Shown here piece after piece: positions 1 through 8,463 of a stretch of 64,000 nt of DNA. The stretch spans positions 1-64,000 of the forward strand of contig CAWFRG010000008.1 in NCBI GenBank assembly GCA_963818205.1, given 5' to 3'. Source of the DNA: CAVVYV01 sp963818205. GTDB taxonomy: Bacteria > Actinomycetota > Thermoleophilia > Solirubrobacterales > 70-9. The translations under genes and the position numbers were made by a program. A model generated the notes under the pieces. The model was given only the letters and a program-made list of their open reading frames with translations, had not been told where the DNA came from and did not search any database. How positions within the stretch are numbered: the stretch's first letter is position 1; every line of letters starts with the position of its first letter.

Positions 1-84
<84 letters not shown>

Positions 85-141
85 CTAACGGGGGTGATTC
101 TAGTGGCAGCCTGAAATTCCCCGCCCCGGCCGGCGACCGGC

Positions 142-170
142 TTGAAACCGTCCGCCGGGCGCGCTAGTCT
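142..170 (+). promoter_or_regulatory. Candidate lexA promoter
   Basis: TTGAAA at 142-147 and TAGTCT at 165-170 are separated by exactly 17 bases. This fits a housekeeping-sigma promoter. The SOS box begins 3 bases after the -10 element, so bound LexA would cover the start of transcription. Confidence 0.65.
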
Positions 171-172
171 CA

Positions 173-186
173 CGAACATGTGTTCG
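173..186. promoter_or_regulatory. LexA-binding SOS box
   Basis: CGAACATGTGTTCG is a perfect palindrome. It matches the Gram-positive/actinobacterial LexA box (CGAAC-N4-GTTCG). It lies between the candidate -10 element and the lexA start codon, which fits autorepression of lexA. Confidence 0.9.
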
Positions 187-238
187 CCCAGCAGCTGCAT
201 CATTCGAGAGAGCTGAGAGCCGACCGGGAGGAATGGCC

Positions 239-845
239 ATGGACCTGACCAAGCGCCAGCGGGAGATCTTCGACTACATCAGCCGCTACCTGACCCGGCA
301 CGGCTACCCGCCGACCGTCCGCGAGATTGGCAAGGCGGTCGGACTGCATTCGTCCTCGACCGTGCACGCGCACCTGGCGAAGCTGGAGAGCCTCGGGGTG
401 CTGAAGCGCGACCCCTCCAAGCCCCGTGCCCTCGAGGTGCTGGTCGAGCGCGCGAAGCGGGCGATCAAGCCCTCGGGCGCTGCCGCTGGTCGGCCAGGTC
501 GCGGCCGGCGAGCCGCTGCTGGCGGAGGAGAACATCGAGGACTACATGCAGATCCCCTCCGCGATCGGCGACGAGGACGGGGACTACATCCTCCGGGTCC
601 GCGGCGAGAGCATGAAGGACGCCGGCATCCTCGAGGGCGACTTCGTCGTCGTCCGGCCCTCGGACACGGCGCGCAACGGTGAGATCGTCGTCGCCCTGCT
701 CGGCGAGGAGGCGACGGTGAAGCGCTACTTCAAGGAGAAGGACCACGTCCGGCTGCAGCCGGAGAACAAGAGCATGAAGCCACTTCGCAGCCGCGACGTC
801 CGGATCCTCGGTCACGTCGTCGGCGTCTTCCGGAGGGTCTCGTGA
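239..845 (+). CDS. lexA: LexA repressor, SOS regulator (frameshifted)
   Basis: SOS transcriptional repressor with self-cleaving protease activity. The N-terminal winged helix (LTKRQREIFDYI, then PTVREIGKAVGL) is followed by a linker and the S24 peptidase domain. The domain shows the Ala-Gly cleavage site in VGQVAAGEP, the catalytic serine in VRGESMKDAG and the catalytic lysine in EEATVKRYF. The reading frame breaks once near base 480, at the linker (IKPSG / LPLVGQ). Both halves are well conserved, so a sequencing indel is likelier than a pseudogene. I prefer ATG 239 to ATG 233, because GGGAGGA at 226-232 abuts the first ATG but lies 6 bases before the second. The stop overlaps the next gene by 4 bases. 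An SOS box lies upstream. Confidence 0.93.
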
Positions 846-1062
846 GCGTCGCTGTGGCGACCGAGGCCGCGGCCGTTGTGAAGCGGCCGCAGGAGCGGGG
901 CAGCGCGCAGAGATTGTTCGAGCCGTCGGAGGTGACGCTCGAGGACGTCGTCCTCGGCGCCTGGGAGGGCTTGCGTTCCGACGGCCGCGCGGACTGCCCT
1001 GTGTGTCGGGTGGAGGGCTCACCGCAGATGGCTGCGCCAACTGCGGCTCGCACCTCTCCTGA
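842..1062 (+). CDS. Small zinc-ribbon protein downstream of lexA (frameshifted)
   Basis: About 73 residues, starting at a GTG that overlaps the lexA stop (GTGA), so it is probably translationally coupled to lexA. The middle reads LEDVVLGAWEGL. It then has CPVC and, after a one-base frame change near 1028, DGCANCGSHLS and a TGA at 1060-1062. The paired CPVC and CANC motifs form a four-cysteine zinc ribbon. The function is unknown. Position suggests a link to the SOS regulon, but that is inference. Without the frame correction the second cysteine pair is lost, so the indel is probably an error. Confidence 0.6.
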
Positions 1063-1089
1063 CGCGGAGGCTGCAAACCGGCGCATTCG

Positions 1090-1161
1090 GCCGACTCGCC
1101 CGATCGCCTCGCTCACGCACGTGATTAGTGCGCTCGCTTCGTCGATCGGGCTGCTTCGGCC
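1090..1161. other. Long imperfect palindrome between the lexA operon and rnpB
   Basis: Three pairs of arms nest inside each other: GGCCGA with TCGGCC at the outside, GCCCGATCG (1098-1106) with CGATCGGGC (1143-1151), and CGCAC with GTGCG around loop GTGATTA. The outer and middle pairs are perfect matches. A TTGGTTTT run follows about 8 bases later, so a terminator for the lexA unit is the simplest reading. An operator or processing site is also possible. Confidence 0.5.
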
Positions 1162-1212
1162 AAGCTGCTTGGTTTTCGCGCCCTTCGAGGGTTCGCGGGT
1201 ACCATGGACTTT

Positions 1213-1537
1213 GCGAGCTAGGCAGTCGCGGAGGTGTAGTCCTTCGAGGAAAGTCCGGACACCAAAGGGCGAGGGCGGTGGGTAACGCCCACCCGGGGAA
1301 ACCCGCGGGAAAGTGCCACAGAGAGCAGACGGCCGATGGCGCGGCCACACGTGAGTCGCGCACAGGCAAAGGTGAAAGGGTGCGGTAAGAGCGCACCGGC
1401 GCCGCGGTGACGCAGGCGCGCATGGCAAACCCCGCCCGGTGCAAGGCCAAGCAGGACCGTCGACCCGGCCCGGCGAGGTCCAGGTGGGCCGCATAGATAG
1501 ATGGCTGCCCCCGACAGAATCCGGCTTACAGGCTCGC
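1213..1537 (+). ncRNA. rnpB: RNase P RNA, bacterial class A
   Basis: Catalytic RNA of RNase P, which matures tRNA 5' ends. Conserved blocks occur in the right order: GAGGAAAGTCCGGAC near the 5' end, AGTGCCACAGAGAGCAGAC, the GGTAAGAGCGCACC region, and ACAGAATCCGGCTTA near the 3' end. The terminal P1 arms GCGAGC (1213-1218) and GCTCGC (1532-1537) pair. Total length of about 325 bases is normal for type A. A strong hairpin terminator follows directly. Confidence 0.96.
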
Positions 1538-1540
1538 TAC

Positions 1541-1570
1541 AGAGAGGGCCCCGGCAACGGGGCCCTCTCT
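1541..1570. terminator. Strong hairpin terminator after rnpB
   Basis: AGAGAGGGCCCC and GGGGCCCTCTCT form a perfect 12-bp stem around a short loop. It follows rnpB. It also overlaps the stop codon of the leftward methyltransferase gene, so it probably ends transcription from both sides. Confidence 0.85.
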
Positions 1571-2135
1571 ATTGGCGTGGACGGGTGAAGATGGTGGTCT
1601 CGCACGCCTCCGGCCAGCCGTCCTTGATCCCGGTGAACCGGCGGCGGCGCCAGCCGCTGAGCAGCTCGTAGGCCTCGGCGTAGCCGGGGCGGTCGGAGTC
1701 ATCGAGCAGCAGGTGGCGCCCGGGCCGCACCTTCTCGCGGGCGGGACGGAGGGCGTCGATCCGGCTCACCTCGGGGGCCTCGAGGAAGTCGACCACCACC
1801 AGGTCGAAGCGCCGATCGCCGAGCGCCGCGACCGCCCTCGGAAACTCCTCAACCGCGGTCAACCTCAGGTCGACCTCGAGCTCTTGCTCGCGGAGCCGCT
1901 CGATCGTGTGCTGATGCCAGTAGGGGTTGTCCTCGAGGCTGAGCACCGCCCCGGCGCGTTTCGCGAACCATGGTGTCGAGCGGCCCGCGCCAAGCTCGAG
2001 GACCGTCCAGCCGCGGCGAATCCGGCGACGCAACCAGCCGATCGCCGCCGGCACGATCCAGGGCCGCTCCGGGGTCGCTCCCCTCCGCGCCAGCCGCCAG
2101 GCCGCCGGGTAGTGGAGCCACCCCGAGAGCGCCAT
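1569..2135 (-). CDS. Class I SAM-dependent methyltransferase-like protein
   Basis: 188 residues, intact. The motif VLELGAGRSTPWFA near residue 45 is the glycine-rich SAM-binding loop. It is followed by the acidic strand end VLSLEDNPYW and, later, FDLVVVDFLEAPE, as in Rossmann-fold methyltransferases. The substrate cannot be told from sequence. The product resembles small methyltransferases of glycan or lipid modification clusters, but no such cluster surrounds it. The TAG stop lies on the edge of the rnpB terminator. The SDR gene upstream on the same strand ends 69 bases before this start. Confidence 0.75.
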   Translation of the reverse strand: MALSGWLHYPAAWRLARRGATPERPWIVPAAIGWLRRRIRRGWTVLELGAGRSTPWFAKRAGAVLSLEDNPYWHQHTIERLREQELEVDLRLTAVEEFPRAVAALGDRRFDLVVVDFLEAPEVSRIDALRPAREKVRPGRHLLLDDSDRPGYAEAYELLSGWRRRRFTGIKDGWPEACETTIFTRPRQ

Positions 2136-2204
2136 CGGCCCCCGAGCGGTATGGAAGCGCCCCGCCCTGCGTCCCGGGATCGTGCGGCCCCCGGGAGGCG
2201 GCGC

Positions 2205-3044
2205 TCACGAGTCCTTCGGTGGCCATTCGCCGGCCTCGACCTTCTTCTTGAAGCGGGCCTGGCGGCGGCGGGCGTCGCGCATCAGCAGCGGGGTGAGGCG
2301 GACGGCGAGATCGGGGTGGCGGTCGAAGAAGCGGGTGAAGCGCCCGCGCCAGCGGGGGATCGCGATCACCGCCCTGCGGCTTCTCGAGCAGGCCCTCGAT
2401 CCGCTCCGCGACCTGGTCGGGCATCAGCATCACCCCGGAGAAGGAGAGCGCGTCGTCGGGGTCGTCGAGCTTGTCGGTGATCATCGGCGTCCAAACGCCG
2501 TCGGGGCAGACCGCCGAGACGTTGATCCCCCTGATCCCCGAGCGGCGGAGGTCGGCAAGGGTGCCGAGGGTGAAGGCGATCGCCGCGTGCTTGCTCGCCG
2601 CGTATGAGGCCACCCCCGGTGCGGCGGCCAGCCCGGCGAGCGAGACGACGTTGATCACGTGCCCGCGGCCGCTCTCCCGCATCCGCTCGATCGCCGCCAG
2701 GGTGCCGTTGTAGGTGCCGATCGCGTTCACCTCGAGCATCCGGCGGTGGGCCTCGAGCTCCTGCTCGTAGGTCGAGCCCGGTGATCAGGATGCCGGCGTT
2801 GTTGACCCAGACGTCGAGCGTCGCCGGCCCGCTCGATCACCTCGCCGGCGGCGACCCGGCAGGCCTGGGCGTCGGTGACGTCGAGTCGCGAGCCCCACGC
2901 CCGGTCGCCGATCTCCTCGGCGGCCCGCTCGGCGGCCTCGCCGTCGACGTCGGTGACCGCAACCTGGAAGCCGCGGCCGGCCAGCCGCCGGGCGGTCGCC
3001 AGGCCGATTCCGCCGCCTGCTCCTGTGACGAGCGCTCCGGAGAT
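2205..3044 (-). CDS. SDR family oxidoreductase (several frameshifts)
   Basis: NAD(P)-dependent short-chain dehydrogenase. Joining three frames gives the Rossmann motif TGAGGGIG near the N-terminus, VNNAGILITG, INVVSLAG and the catalytic SYAASKHAA. The C-terminal tail ends FKKKVEAGEWPPKDS. Frame changes are needed near 2820, 2777 and 2370. No ATG, GTG or TTG lies between the in-frame upstream stop and the conserved ISGALVTGAG, so the true start was probably also hit by an error; 3044 is approximate. The long C-terminal extension resembles actinobacterial SDRs of lipid or steroid metabolism. The substrate is unknown. Confidence 0.75.
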
Positions 3045-3173
3045 GGGGGGAGGATATGTCGCCCTGGTCGCTCAGGCCCCTGGGCGGGTCGTTTCGCGGC
3101 AAAGGTTCGGAGGTGAACTTTCCGAAGCCGTTAGTGGCGGAAGGACGTCCGGAGGTCTGTTAGGATGCCGCGC

Positions 3174-3301
3174 CTTACTTCCGCTGAATCTCCACCCGCC
3201 GGAAAAGGGTCGGAGAGCGGGGGACCCAATGTTGGGGCGAATCGTGGCCTTTGCCACGTAGCGCGATCTTTCAGCGCGAGCCCGTCAGCTAACCCCGTAA
3301 G
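3174..3301 (+). ncRNA. Cyclic di-AMP riboswitch (ydaO-yuaA type)
   Basis: The stretch carries the hallmark blocks of this class: CCGCTGAATCT near the 5' end, AGAGCGGGGGACCCA, TTGGGGCGAATCGTGG and CGAGCCCGTCAGCTAACC near the 3' end. CTTAC (3174-3178) and GTAAG (3297-3301) can close the outer stem. It sits directly before a cell-wall gene with an RlpA-like domain, a typical target in Actinobacteria, where bound c-di-AMP usually turns the gene off. TAGGAT at 3161-3166 is a possible -10 element. Confidence 0.93.
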
Positions 3302-3320
3302 CCACGAAAGAGGAAGGTTG

Positions 3321-3764
3321 ATGCTGGGCTCGAAAAACCGCGCTGTTCTTGTCGGACTGTCCTGCCTGGCGCTGCTGGCGGGGAGCGCCTCGGTTGCTCA
3401 GGCGCAGACGGGCGGGATCCCGGGCGGGACCGAGCCGACCGAACCCGCACCGCCTCCCAGCGGAGGCACCAGCTGGACCACCTACAAGGCGGCCACTTGG
3501 TACGGCCCCGGCTTCTGGGGCGAGCCCACCGCTTGCGGGATGGTCCTTGCGCGGACAGTGATCGGGGCGGCGCACAAGAGGCTTCCCTGCGGCACCCAGG
3601 TCACTTTCACCTACAACGGGGCCAGCATCACCGGCACGGTGATCGACCGGGGGCCCTATCAGAAGGGCTACGCCTGGGACCTGACCAAGAAGACCGCCAA
3701 GCGGATCGGCTTCCTCGCCGTGGGGTCCGGCCCGATCCAGGCGACGGTCACGCCGGCTTACTAG
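3321..3764 (+). CDS. Secreted RlpA-like double-psi beta-barrel protein
   Basis: 147 residues, intact, starting at ATG 3321 after an AGGAAGG ribosome site. A signal peptide (KNRAVLVGLSCLALLAGSA, cleavage near AQAQ) is followed by a Pro/Thr-rich linker. The C-terminal barrel begins TTYKAATWYGPGFWG and contains LPCGTQVTFTYNG, GTVIDRGPYQKG and YAWDLTKKTAKRIGF. The conserved Asp of DRGP and the YAWDL segment are typical of RlpA/expansin-like and lytic transglycosylase-like barrels acting on peptidoglycan. A c-di-AMP riboswitch controls it. Remodelling of the cell wall is the likely role. Confidence 0.85.
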   Translation: MLGSKNRAVLVGLSCLALLAGSASVAQAQTGGIPGGTEPTEPAPPPSGGTSWTTYKAATWYGPGFWGEPTACGMVLARTVIGAAHKRLPCGTQVTFTYNGASITGTVIDRGPYQKGYAWDLTKKTAKRIGFLAVGSGPIQATVTPAY

Positions 3765-3785
3765 CGGCGCCTTAAAGCCAGGGTT

Positions 3786-4355
3786 CTAGGCGGCGGCGGA
3801 GCGGAGGACCGCGGGGTCCGAGCTCTCCTGCGGCAACTCGGCCGCGGAGGAGATCAGGCTCTCGAACTCGGCCAGCGCCAGCTCGGCAACGGCCTCGAGG
3901 ATCTCGTCGTCGCTCCAGCCGGCCTCGCGCGCCTCCTCGACCAGGTGGTGGGGCGGGCGCTGATCGTGGTCAAGCGTCTCCTCGAGCAGGGTGAGCAGAG
4001 CCGCCTCCTTCTCGTCCGCGGACTTGAAGTTGCGGGCACGGGCGACCTCGTCGAGGCCGAGGCCCGCGGCCCGGGCGGTGCGGGCGTACCGAGAGAGGGT
4101 GTAGGGGTCGCCGCGGCGCTCTGCGACCGCCAGCCCGATCCGCTCGCGCGTGGCGCGGGGAAGGACGCCGGAGTGCAGCTCGCTGCGGAACCGGGTGTAG
4201 GCGCGCAGCGCCGAGGGCGACTCGGCGAGCACGCCGAGGAACTTGGAGACGGCGCCGCCGGCGGTCTGGATGCTCTTGATCAGCGGAGCGCTGCCGTCGG
4301 GGGCGGTGAGCTCGTCGTGGATGTGGAAGCGGCTTACTTCGGTCTTGACTGTCAT
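3786..4355 (-). CDS. Carboxymuconolactone decarboxylase (CMD)-like protein without the catalytic cysteines
   Basis: 189 residues, intact. The helical AhpD/CMD-like fold is suggested by LHSGVLPRATRERIGLAVAERRGDPYTLSRYARTARAAGL and the later helices DDEILEAVAELALAEF. In AhpD-type peroxidase partners the segment after the ERIGLAVAE helix normally carries CxxC and a histidine. Here it reads RRGDPYTLSRYA, with no cysteine in the whole protein. It therefore cannot act as a thiol peroxidase reductant. Its role is unknown. The gene diverges from glnA across a spacer that holds an inverted repeat and repeat copy 1. Confidence 0.7.
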   Translation of the reverse strand: MTVKTEVSRFHIHDELTAPDGSAPLIKSIQTAGGAVSKFLGVLAESPSALRAYTRFRSELHSGVLPRATRERIGLAVAERRGDPYTLSRYARTARAAGLGLDEVARARNFKSADEKEAALLTLLEETLDHDQRPPHHLVEEAREAGWSDDEILEAVAELALAEFESLISSAAELPQESSDPAVLRSAAA

Positions 4356-4406
4356 CTGGCGACTTTCTCGGCTATTACAGGCTCTTTACTTTACTTTTAG
4401 CCTATT

Positions 4407-4423
4407 ACTTACGGGTCGTAAGT
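4407..4423. promoter_or_regulatory. Perfect inverted repeat upstream of the CMD-like gene
   Basis: ACTTAC and GTAAGT flank the 5-base spacer GGGTC, in an AT-rich patch 52-68 bases upstream of the CMD-like start. The size and spacing fit a dimeric repressor such as a TetR-family protein. No matching regulator is adjacent, so this is a candidate operator only. Confidence 0.4.
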
Positions 4424-4491
4424 GTACAAGCTTTGCGCTCGTTCTGCATTCAGATACGGGCGAGGCGTGCCACGCGGATCTGCCCGTCACT

Positions 4492-4565
4492 AATCGGGTT
4501 GCTCCTCCACCGTGAAACGGGTGGCTTCTGGCGGAGCCCCTCGCATCTGCGGAGCACCCTCAGAT
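4492..4565 (-). repeat. Dispersed palindromic repeat, copy 1 (nested)
   Basis: On the minus strand the outer arms are GAGGGTGCTCCG and GGAGGAGCAACCCG. Between them lies a second, shorter copy with arms GCGAGGGGCTCCG and AGCCACCCGTTT. The block fills much of the divergent spacer between the CMD-like gene and glnA and ends 25 bases before the glnA start. Copies 2, 3 and 4 are at 33926, 42913 and 55778. Confidence 0.7.
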
Positions 4566-4590
4566 CATCGTCGGTAGATTCCCGCCTCTC

Positions 4591-5944
4591 GTGGCAGACA
4601 CCCCGACCACAGCCAAGGAGGCGCTCGCCTTCGCCGAGGAAAACGACGTCCGCTTCGTCCGCCTCTGGTTCACCGACCTCCTCGGGCAGCTGAAGAGCTT
4701 CTCGATCAACGCCTCGGAGCTCGAGGACGCCTTCGAGGGCGGGATGGGCTTCGACGGCTCCTCGATCAGCGGCTTCAACCCGATCGAGGAGTCGGACATG
4801 ATCGCGATGCCCGACCCCTCGACGATGAGCCTGATCCCCTGGCGCCCCGAGCAGGAGAAGCGGGTGGCGCGGATGTTCTGCGACATCCGGGTTCCCGGCG
4901 GCGACCCCTACGAGGGCGATCCGCGCTGGATCATGCGCCGGGCGCTGGAGCGGGCGAAGGAGATGGGGTTCGACGCGTACAACATCGGCCCCGAGCTCGA
5001 GTACTTCTACTTCCGCTCGGCGAAGCCCGAGGGCGGCGTCCCCGAGGTCCTCGACGAGGGGGGCTACTTCGATCTGACCACGCTGGACGCCGGCTCCGAC
5101 GTCCGCCGCGAGACGATCCTCGCTCTCGAGCAGCTCGGGATCCACGTCGAGTACGCCCACCACGAGGTCGGCCCCTCCCAGCACGAGGTCGACATGCGCT
5201 ACAAGGACGCGCTCGCGATGTCCGACGACTGCATGACCTACCGGATCACGGTCAAGGAATACGCGATGAAGTACGGCTGGCACGCGACCTTCATGCCGAA
5301 GCCGCTGCAGGGGGAGAACGGCTCGGGCATGCACGTCCACCAGTCGCTCTCCAAAGACGGCCGCAACGCCTTCTTCGACGCCGACGACCAGTACTTCCTC
5401 TCCGACACCGCCAAGGCCTTCATCGCCGGCCAGCTCAAGCACGCCCGGGAGATCTCGCCGCTGTTCGCCCAGTGGGTCAACTCCTACAAGCGGCTGGTGC
5501 CGGGGTTCGAGGCGCCGGTCTATCTGTCCTGGTCACGCCGCAACCGCTCGGCCCTGATCCGGGTGCCGCTCTATCACCCGGGCAAGGAGCAGGCGACCCG
5601 GGCGGAGCTTCGCTGCCCGGACCCCGCCTGCAACCCCTACCTCTGCTTCGCCGGGATGCTCCACGCCGGGCTGGAGGGGATCGAGAACGGCTACGAGCTG
5701 CCCGAGCCGATGGAGCAGAACCTCTACCACCTGACTCCCGGAGGAGCGCCAGCGGCGCGGGATCGAGCAGCTGCCCGAGACGCTCGGCGAGGCGATCGAG
5801 ATCGCCGCCGAGTCCGAGCTGGTCCTGCGGGTGCTCGGCGAGCACGCCTTCAACCGCTTCATCGAGATCAAGCGCTCGGAGTGGGAGGACTACCGCGTCC
5901 AGGTCACCCCGTTCGAGATCGAGCAGTTCCTGCCCGTCCTCTAG
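4591..5944 (+). CDS. glnA: Glutamine synthetase type I (one frameshift)
   Basis: Makes glutamine from glutamate, ammonia and ATP; a cytosolic dodecamer. About 450 residues, starting at GTG 4591. Family motifs appear in order: MGFDGSSISGF (residues 52-62), NGSGMHVHQSL (near 241), KRLVPGFEAP, NRSALIRVP and NLYHLTPEER. The tyrosine of NLYHL sits where GSI-beta enzymes are adenylylated. One extra base near 5741 shifts the frame. After correction the protein ends EIEQFLPVL at TAG 5942-5944. The conserved C-terminus in the new frame argues for an assembly error in an essential gene. It converges on the YyaL-like gene. Repeat copy 1 lies just upstream. Confidence 0.95.
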
Positions 5945-7974
5945 GCGCGGCCTCTGCAGGGACCCGAGGGCCGCTTCGAGCTCCTTCGGCTCGGTCACCG
6001 GCGCCTTGCAGGCGAAGTGCTCGCAGACGTAGGCGGCGGGCTTGCCCTCGACCGCGGGGCGCTCGCGGATCAGCTCGGGTCGGTCGCTGCCCTCTGGCCC
6101 GCCGGCGAGGACGACGTGGGGGCGGTGGCCGGCCCGCACCACCCCGGCGAGCTCCGCGAGTGGGGTAGAGGCGTCGGCGCCGTTCGCCGGCGCCACCAGG
6201 GCGACCTCGCGGACGGGGGAGAGGTGGAAGTCGAGGGCCTGGAGGTAGTGGCCGAAGGCGTCGGGGTGCTGGACCGCCGGCCGCGCGAACAGGCGGAGGA
6301 CGCCGACGGCGTGGTCCTCGTAGGAACGCTCGCCGGTGAGCGCCGCGAGCCGCAGCAGGCCGAGCGCGGCTGAGGAGTTGCCGGATGGGATCGGATGGTC
6401 GGCGAGGTCCTTGCGGCGGGCGATCAGCTGCTCGTGGTCGTGCGAGGTGGTGAAGAAGCCGCCACGCTCCTCGTCGGCGAAGCGCTCGATCATCGCCTCG
6501 GCGGTCTCGCGGGCGGCGTCGAACCAGCGCACCTCGAGGGTCGCCTCGTACAGCCGCAGCATCGCCTCGACCAGGAAGGCGTGGTCCTCGAGGTAGGCGT
6601 TGAGCCTGCCTTCGCCGTCCTTCCAGGTGCGGAGCAGGCGGCCCGAGTCGTCGTGCATCGACTCGTGGATGAAGCGGGCGCAACCGCGGGCCGCGTCGAT
6701 GAAGTCCTCGCGACCGAGCGCGGCGCCCGCGTCGGCGAGGGCGGAGATCATCAGCGCGTTCCAGGAGCACAGCCGCTTGTCGTCGAGTCCGGGGCGCACC
6801 CGCTGCTCGCGCCGCGCGAGCAGCACCCGCCGGGCCTGGTCGAGCCCGGGGGGCGGTTCGGCCCGGGCGCCCATCGGCACGTGGAGGATGTTGCGGCCTT
6901 CGAAGTTGCCGGCGGCGCTCACCCCCCAGTAGCCGAGGACCCGCTCGCTCGCCTCGCGCCGGCATCTCAGCCTCGGCGAGGGCGTCCCGCGCCTCGGCCT
7001 CCTCCCAGACGTAGTAGCGGCCCTCCTCGCCCTCCGAGTCGGCGTCGAGCGCCGAGTAGAAGCCGCCCTCGGTGCCGCGCATCTCCCGGAGCGCCCAGTC
7101 GAGCGTGTCGCAGCAGACCCGCTTCCAGCGCTCCTCGCCGATCGCCTGGTAGCCGTGCAGGTAGGCGCGCGCCAGCAGGGCGTTGTCGTAGAGCATCTTC
7201 TCGAAGTGGGGAACGAGCCAGGTTGCGTCGACCGAGTAGCGGTGAAAGCCGCCGCCGACCTGGTCGTAGATGCCGCCGAACATCATCGCGTCGAGGGTCC
7301 TGCGCGACGTGCTCGCGCTCCCCGCGCGCGAGGAGGAACTCGAGTGCGCTCGCCGGCGGGAACTTCGGCGCGCCGCCGAAGCCGCCGTTGGCCGTGTCCG
7401 CTGCCGCCAGAAGGCCGTTGACCGCACGTTCCGGCAGGGAGGGATCGAGAGGGTCCTCCGACCGCTCGAGCCGTCCGACCGCGCCGAGCGACTCGCGGAC
7501 CCGGTCGGAGGCCGCGCGTAGCTGCTCGCGCTGGCTCCGGTAGGCCTCGCCGGTCGCCTCCAGCACCTGGCGGAAGCTCGGCAATCCCTGGCGCGGCTCC
7601 GGCGGGAAGTAGGTGCCGCCGTAGAAGGGAACGCCCTCGGGGTCGAGGAAGACGGTCAGCGGCCAGCCGCCCTGCCCGGTCATCCCCTGGACCGCCTCCA
7701 TGTAGAGGTCGTCGACGTCGGGGCGCTCCTCGCGGTCGACCTTGACCGGGACGAAGTTCTCGTTCATGTAGGCGGCCGTCTCCGGGTCCTCGAACGACTC
7801 GCGCTCCATCACGTGGCACCAGTGGCAGGCGGAGTAGCCGATCGAGAGCAGGATCGGCCGGTCCTCCTCGGCGGCGCGCTCGAGCGCCTCCGGGCCCCAC
7901 GGGTACCAGTCGACCGGGTTGTCCTTGTGCTGGAGGAGGTAGGGGCAGGTCTCGTCGGCGAGGCGGTTGGCCAT
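5941..7974 (-). CDS. YyaL/DUF255 thioredoxin-domain protein (several frameshifts)
   Basis: About 675 residues, in the size range of the DUF255/spermatogenesis-associated protein 20 family. The N-terminal thioredoxin-like domain has CHWCHVM (residues 50-56), FVPVKVDREERPD and GGWPLTVFLDPEG. Then comes the helical six-hairpin-like part with DVGGGF-like YDQVGGGFHRYSVD, PHFEKMLYDNALL, NILHVPMG, DDKRLCSWNALM, YLEDHAFLVEAML and SGNSSAALGLLRL. Frame changes are needed near 7305 and 6960 and probably near the 3' end. A TAG at 5941-5943 is the likely stop, overlapping the glnA stop. The biochemical role of the family is not established. The start ATG 7974 is followed directly by the conserved MANRLADETCPYL. 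Confidence 0.85.
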
Positions 7975-8012
7975 GTCTCCAGGCTACCCCGCGGCGCCAG
8001 TCCCACTCGATA

Positions 8013-8041
8013 TTGACATCTGCCCGCCTGAGGTATTGGAT
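8013..8041 (+). promoter_or_regulatory. Candidate promoter for the ACT-domain gene
   Basis: TTGACA at 8013-8018 is a perfect -35 element. TTGGAT at 8036-8041 lies 17 bases downstream and is a weak -10 match. The pair sits 25 bases before the ATG, in the divergent spacer shared with the YyaL-like gene. Confidence 0.45.
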
Positions 8042-8065
8042 GCCGGTAGCGACCCGGAGGTACCG

Positions 8066-8458
8066 ATGGCGAAGGACCTGACGGTGGTGATGGAGAATCG
8101 GCCGGGAAAGCTTGCCGAGCTGGGGGAGGCGACCGGTCGGGGTGGGGTCAACATCGAGGGGCTCTGCGCGATGGTCGGCGACGGGAAGGGCTTCATCCAC
8201 ATCCTGGTCGAGGACGCCGCCGCCGCCCGGAAGGCGCTTGAGGAGGCGGGCATCGACGTCGCCGACGAGCGCGACGCGGTGATCGTCGACCTCCACGACA
8301 AGCCCGGCGCGATGGGGGAGATCGCCCGCGACCTCGCCGAGGCCGGGGTGAGCATCGACGTCGCCTACACGATCTTCAGCGGCGTCCGCCTGGTGATCGT
8401 CACCGAGGACACCGACAAGGCCCGGGCGGCGCTGGATCTGAACGGGGCGGCTGGGTAG
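8066..8458 (+). CDS. Small protein with two ACT domains
   Basis: 130 residues, intact, with GGAGG 5 bases before ATG 8066. Two ACT-type ligand-binding modules are visible. The first is DLTVVMENRPGKLAELGEAT with VNIEGLCAMVGDGKGFIHI. The second is VIVDLHDKPGAMGEIARDLA with VSIDVAYTIFSGVRLVIVT. No enzyme domain is attached, so it is a stand-alone amino-acid-sensing type protein. Its partner is unknown. It is followed tail to tail by the class III aminotransferase, 5 bases away. Confidence 0.8.
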   Translation: MAKDLTVVMENRPGKLAELGEATGRGGVNIEGLCAMVGDGKGFIHILVEDAAAARKALEEAGIDVADERDAVIVDLHDKPGAMGEIARDLAEAGVSIDVAYTIFSGVRLVIVTEDTDKARAALDLNGAAG

Positions 8459-8463
8459 CGGGC

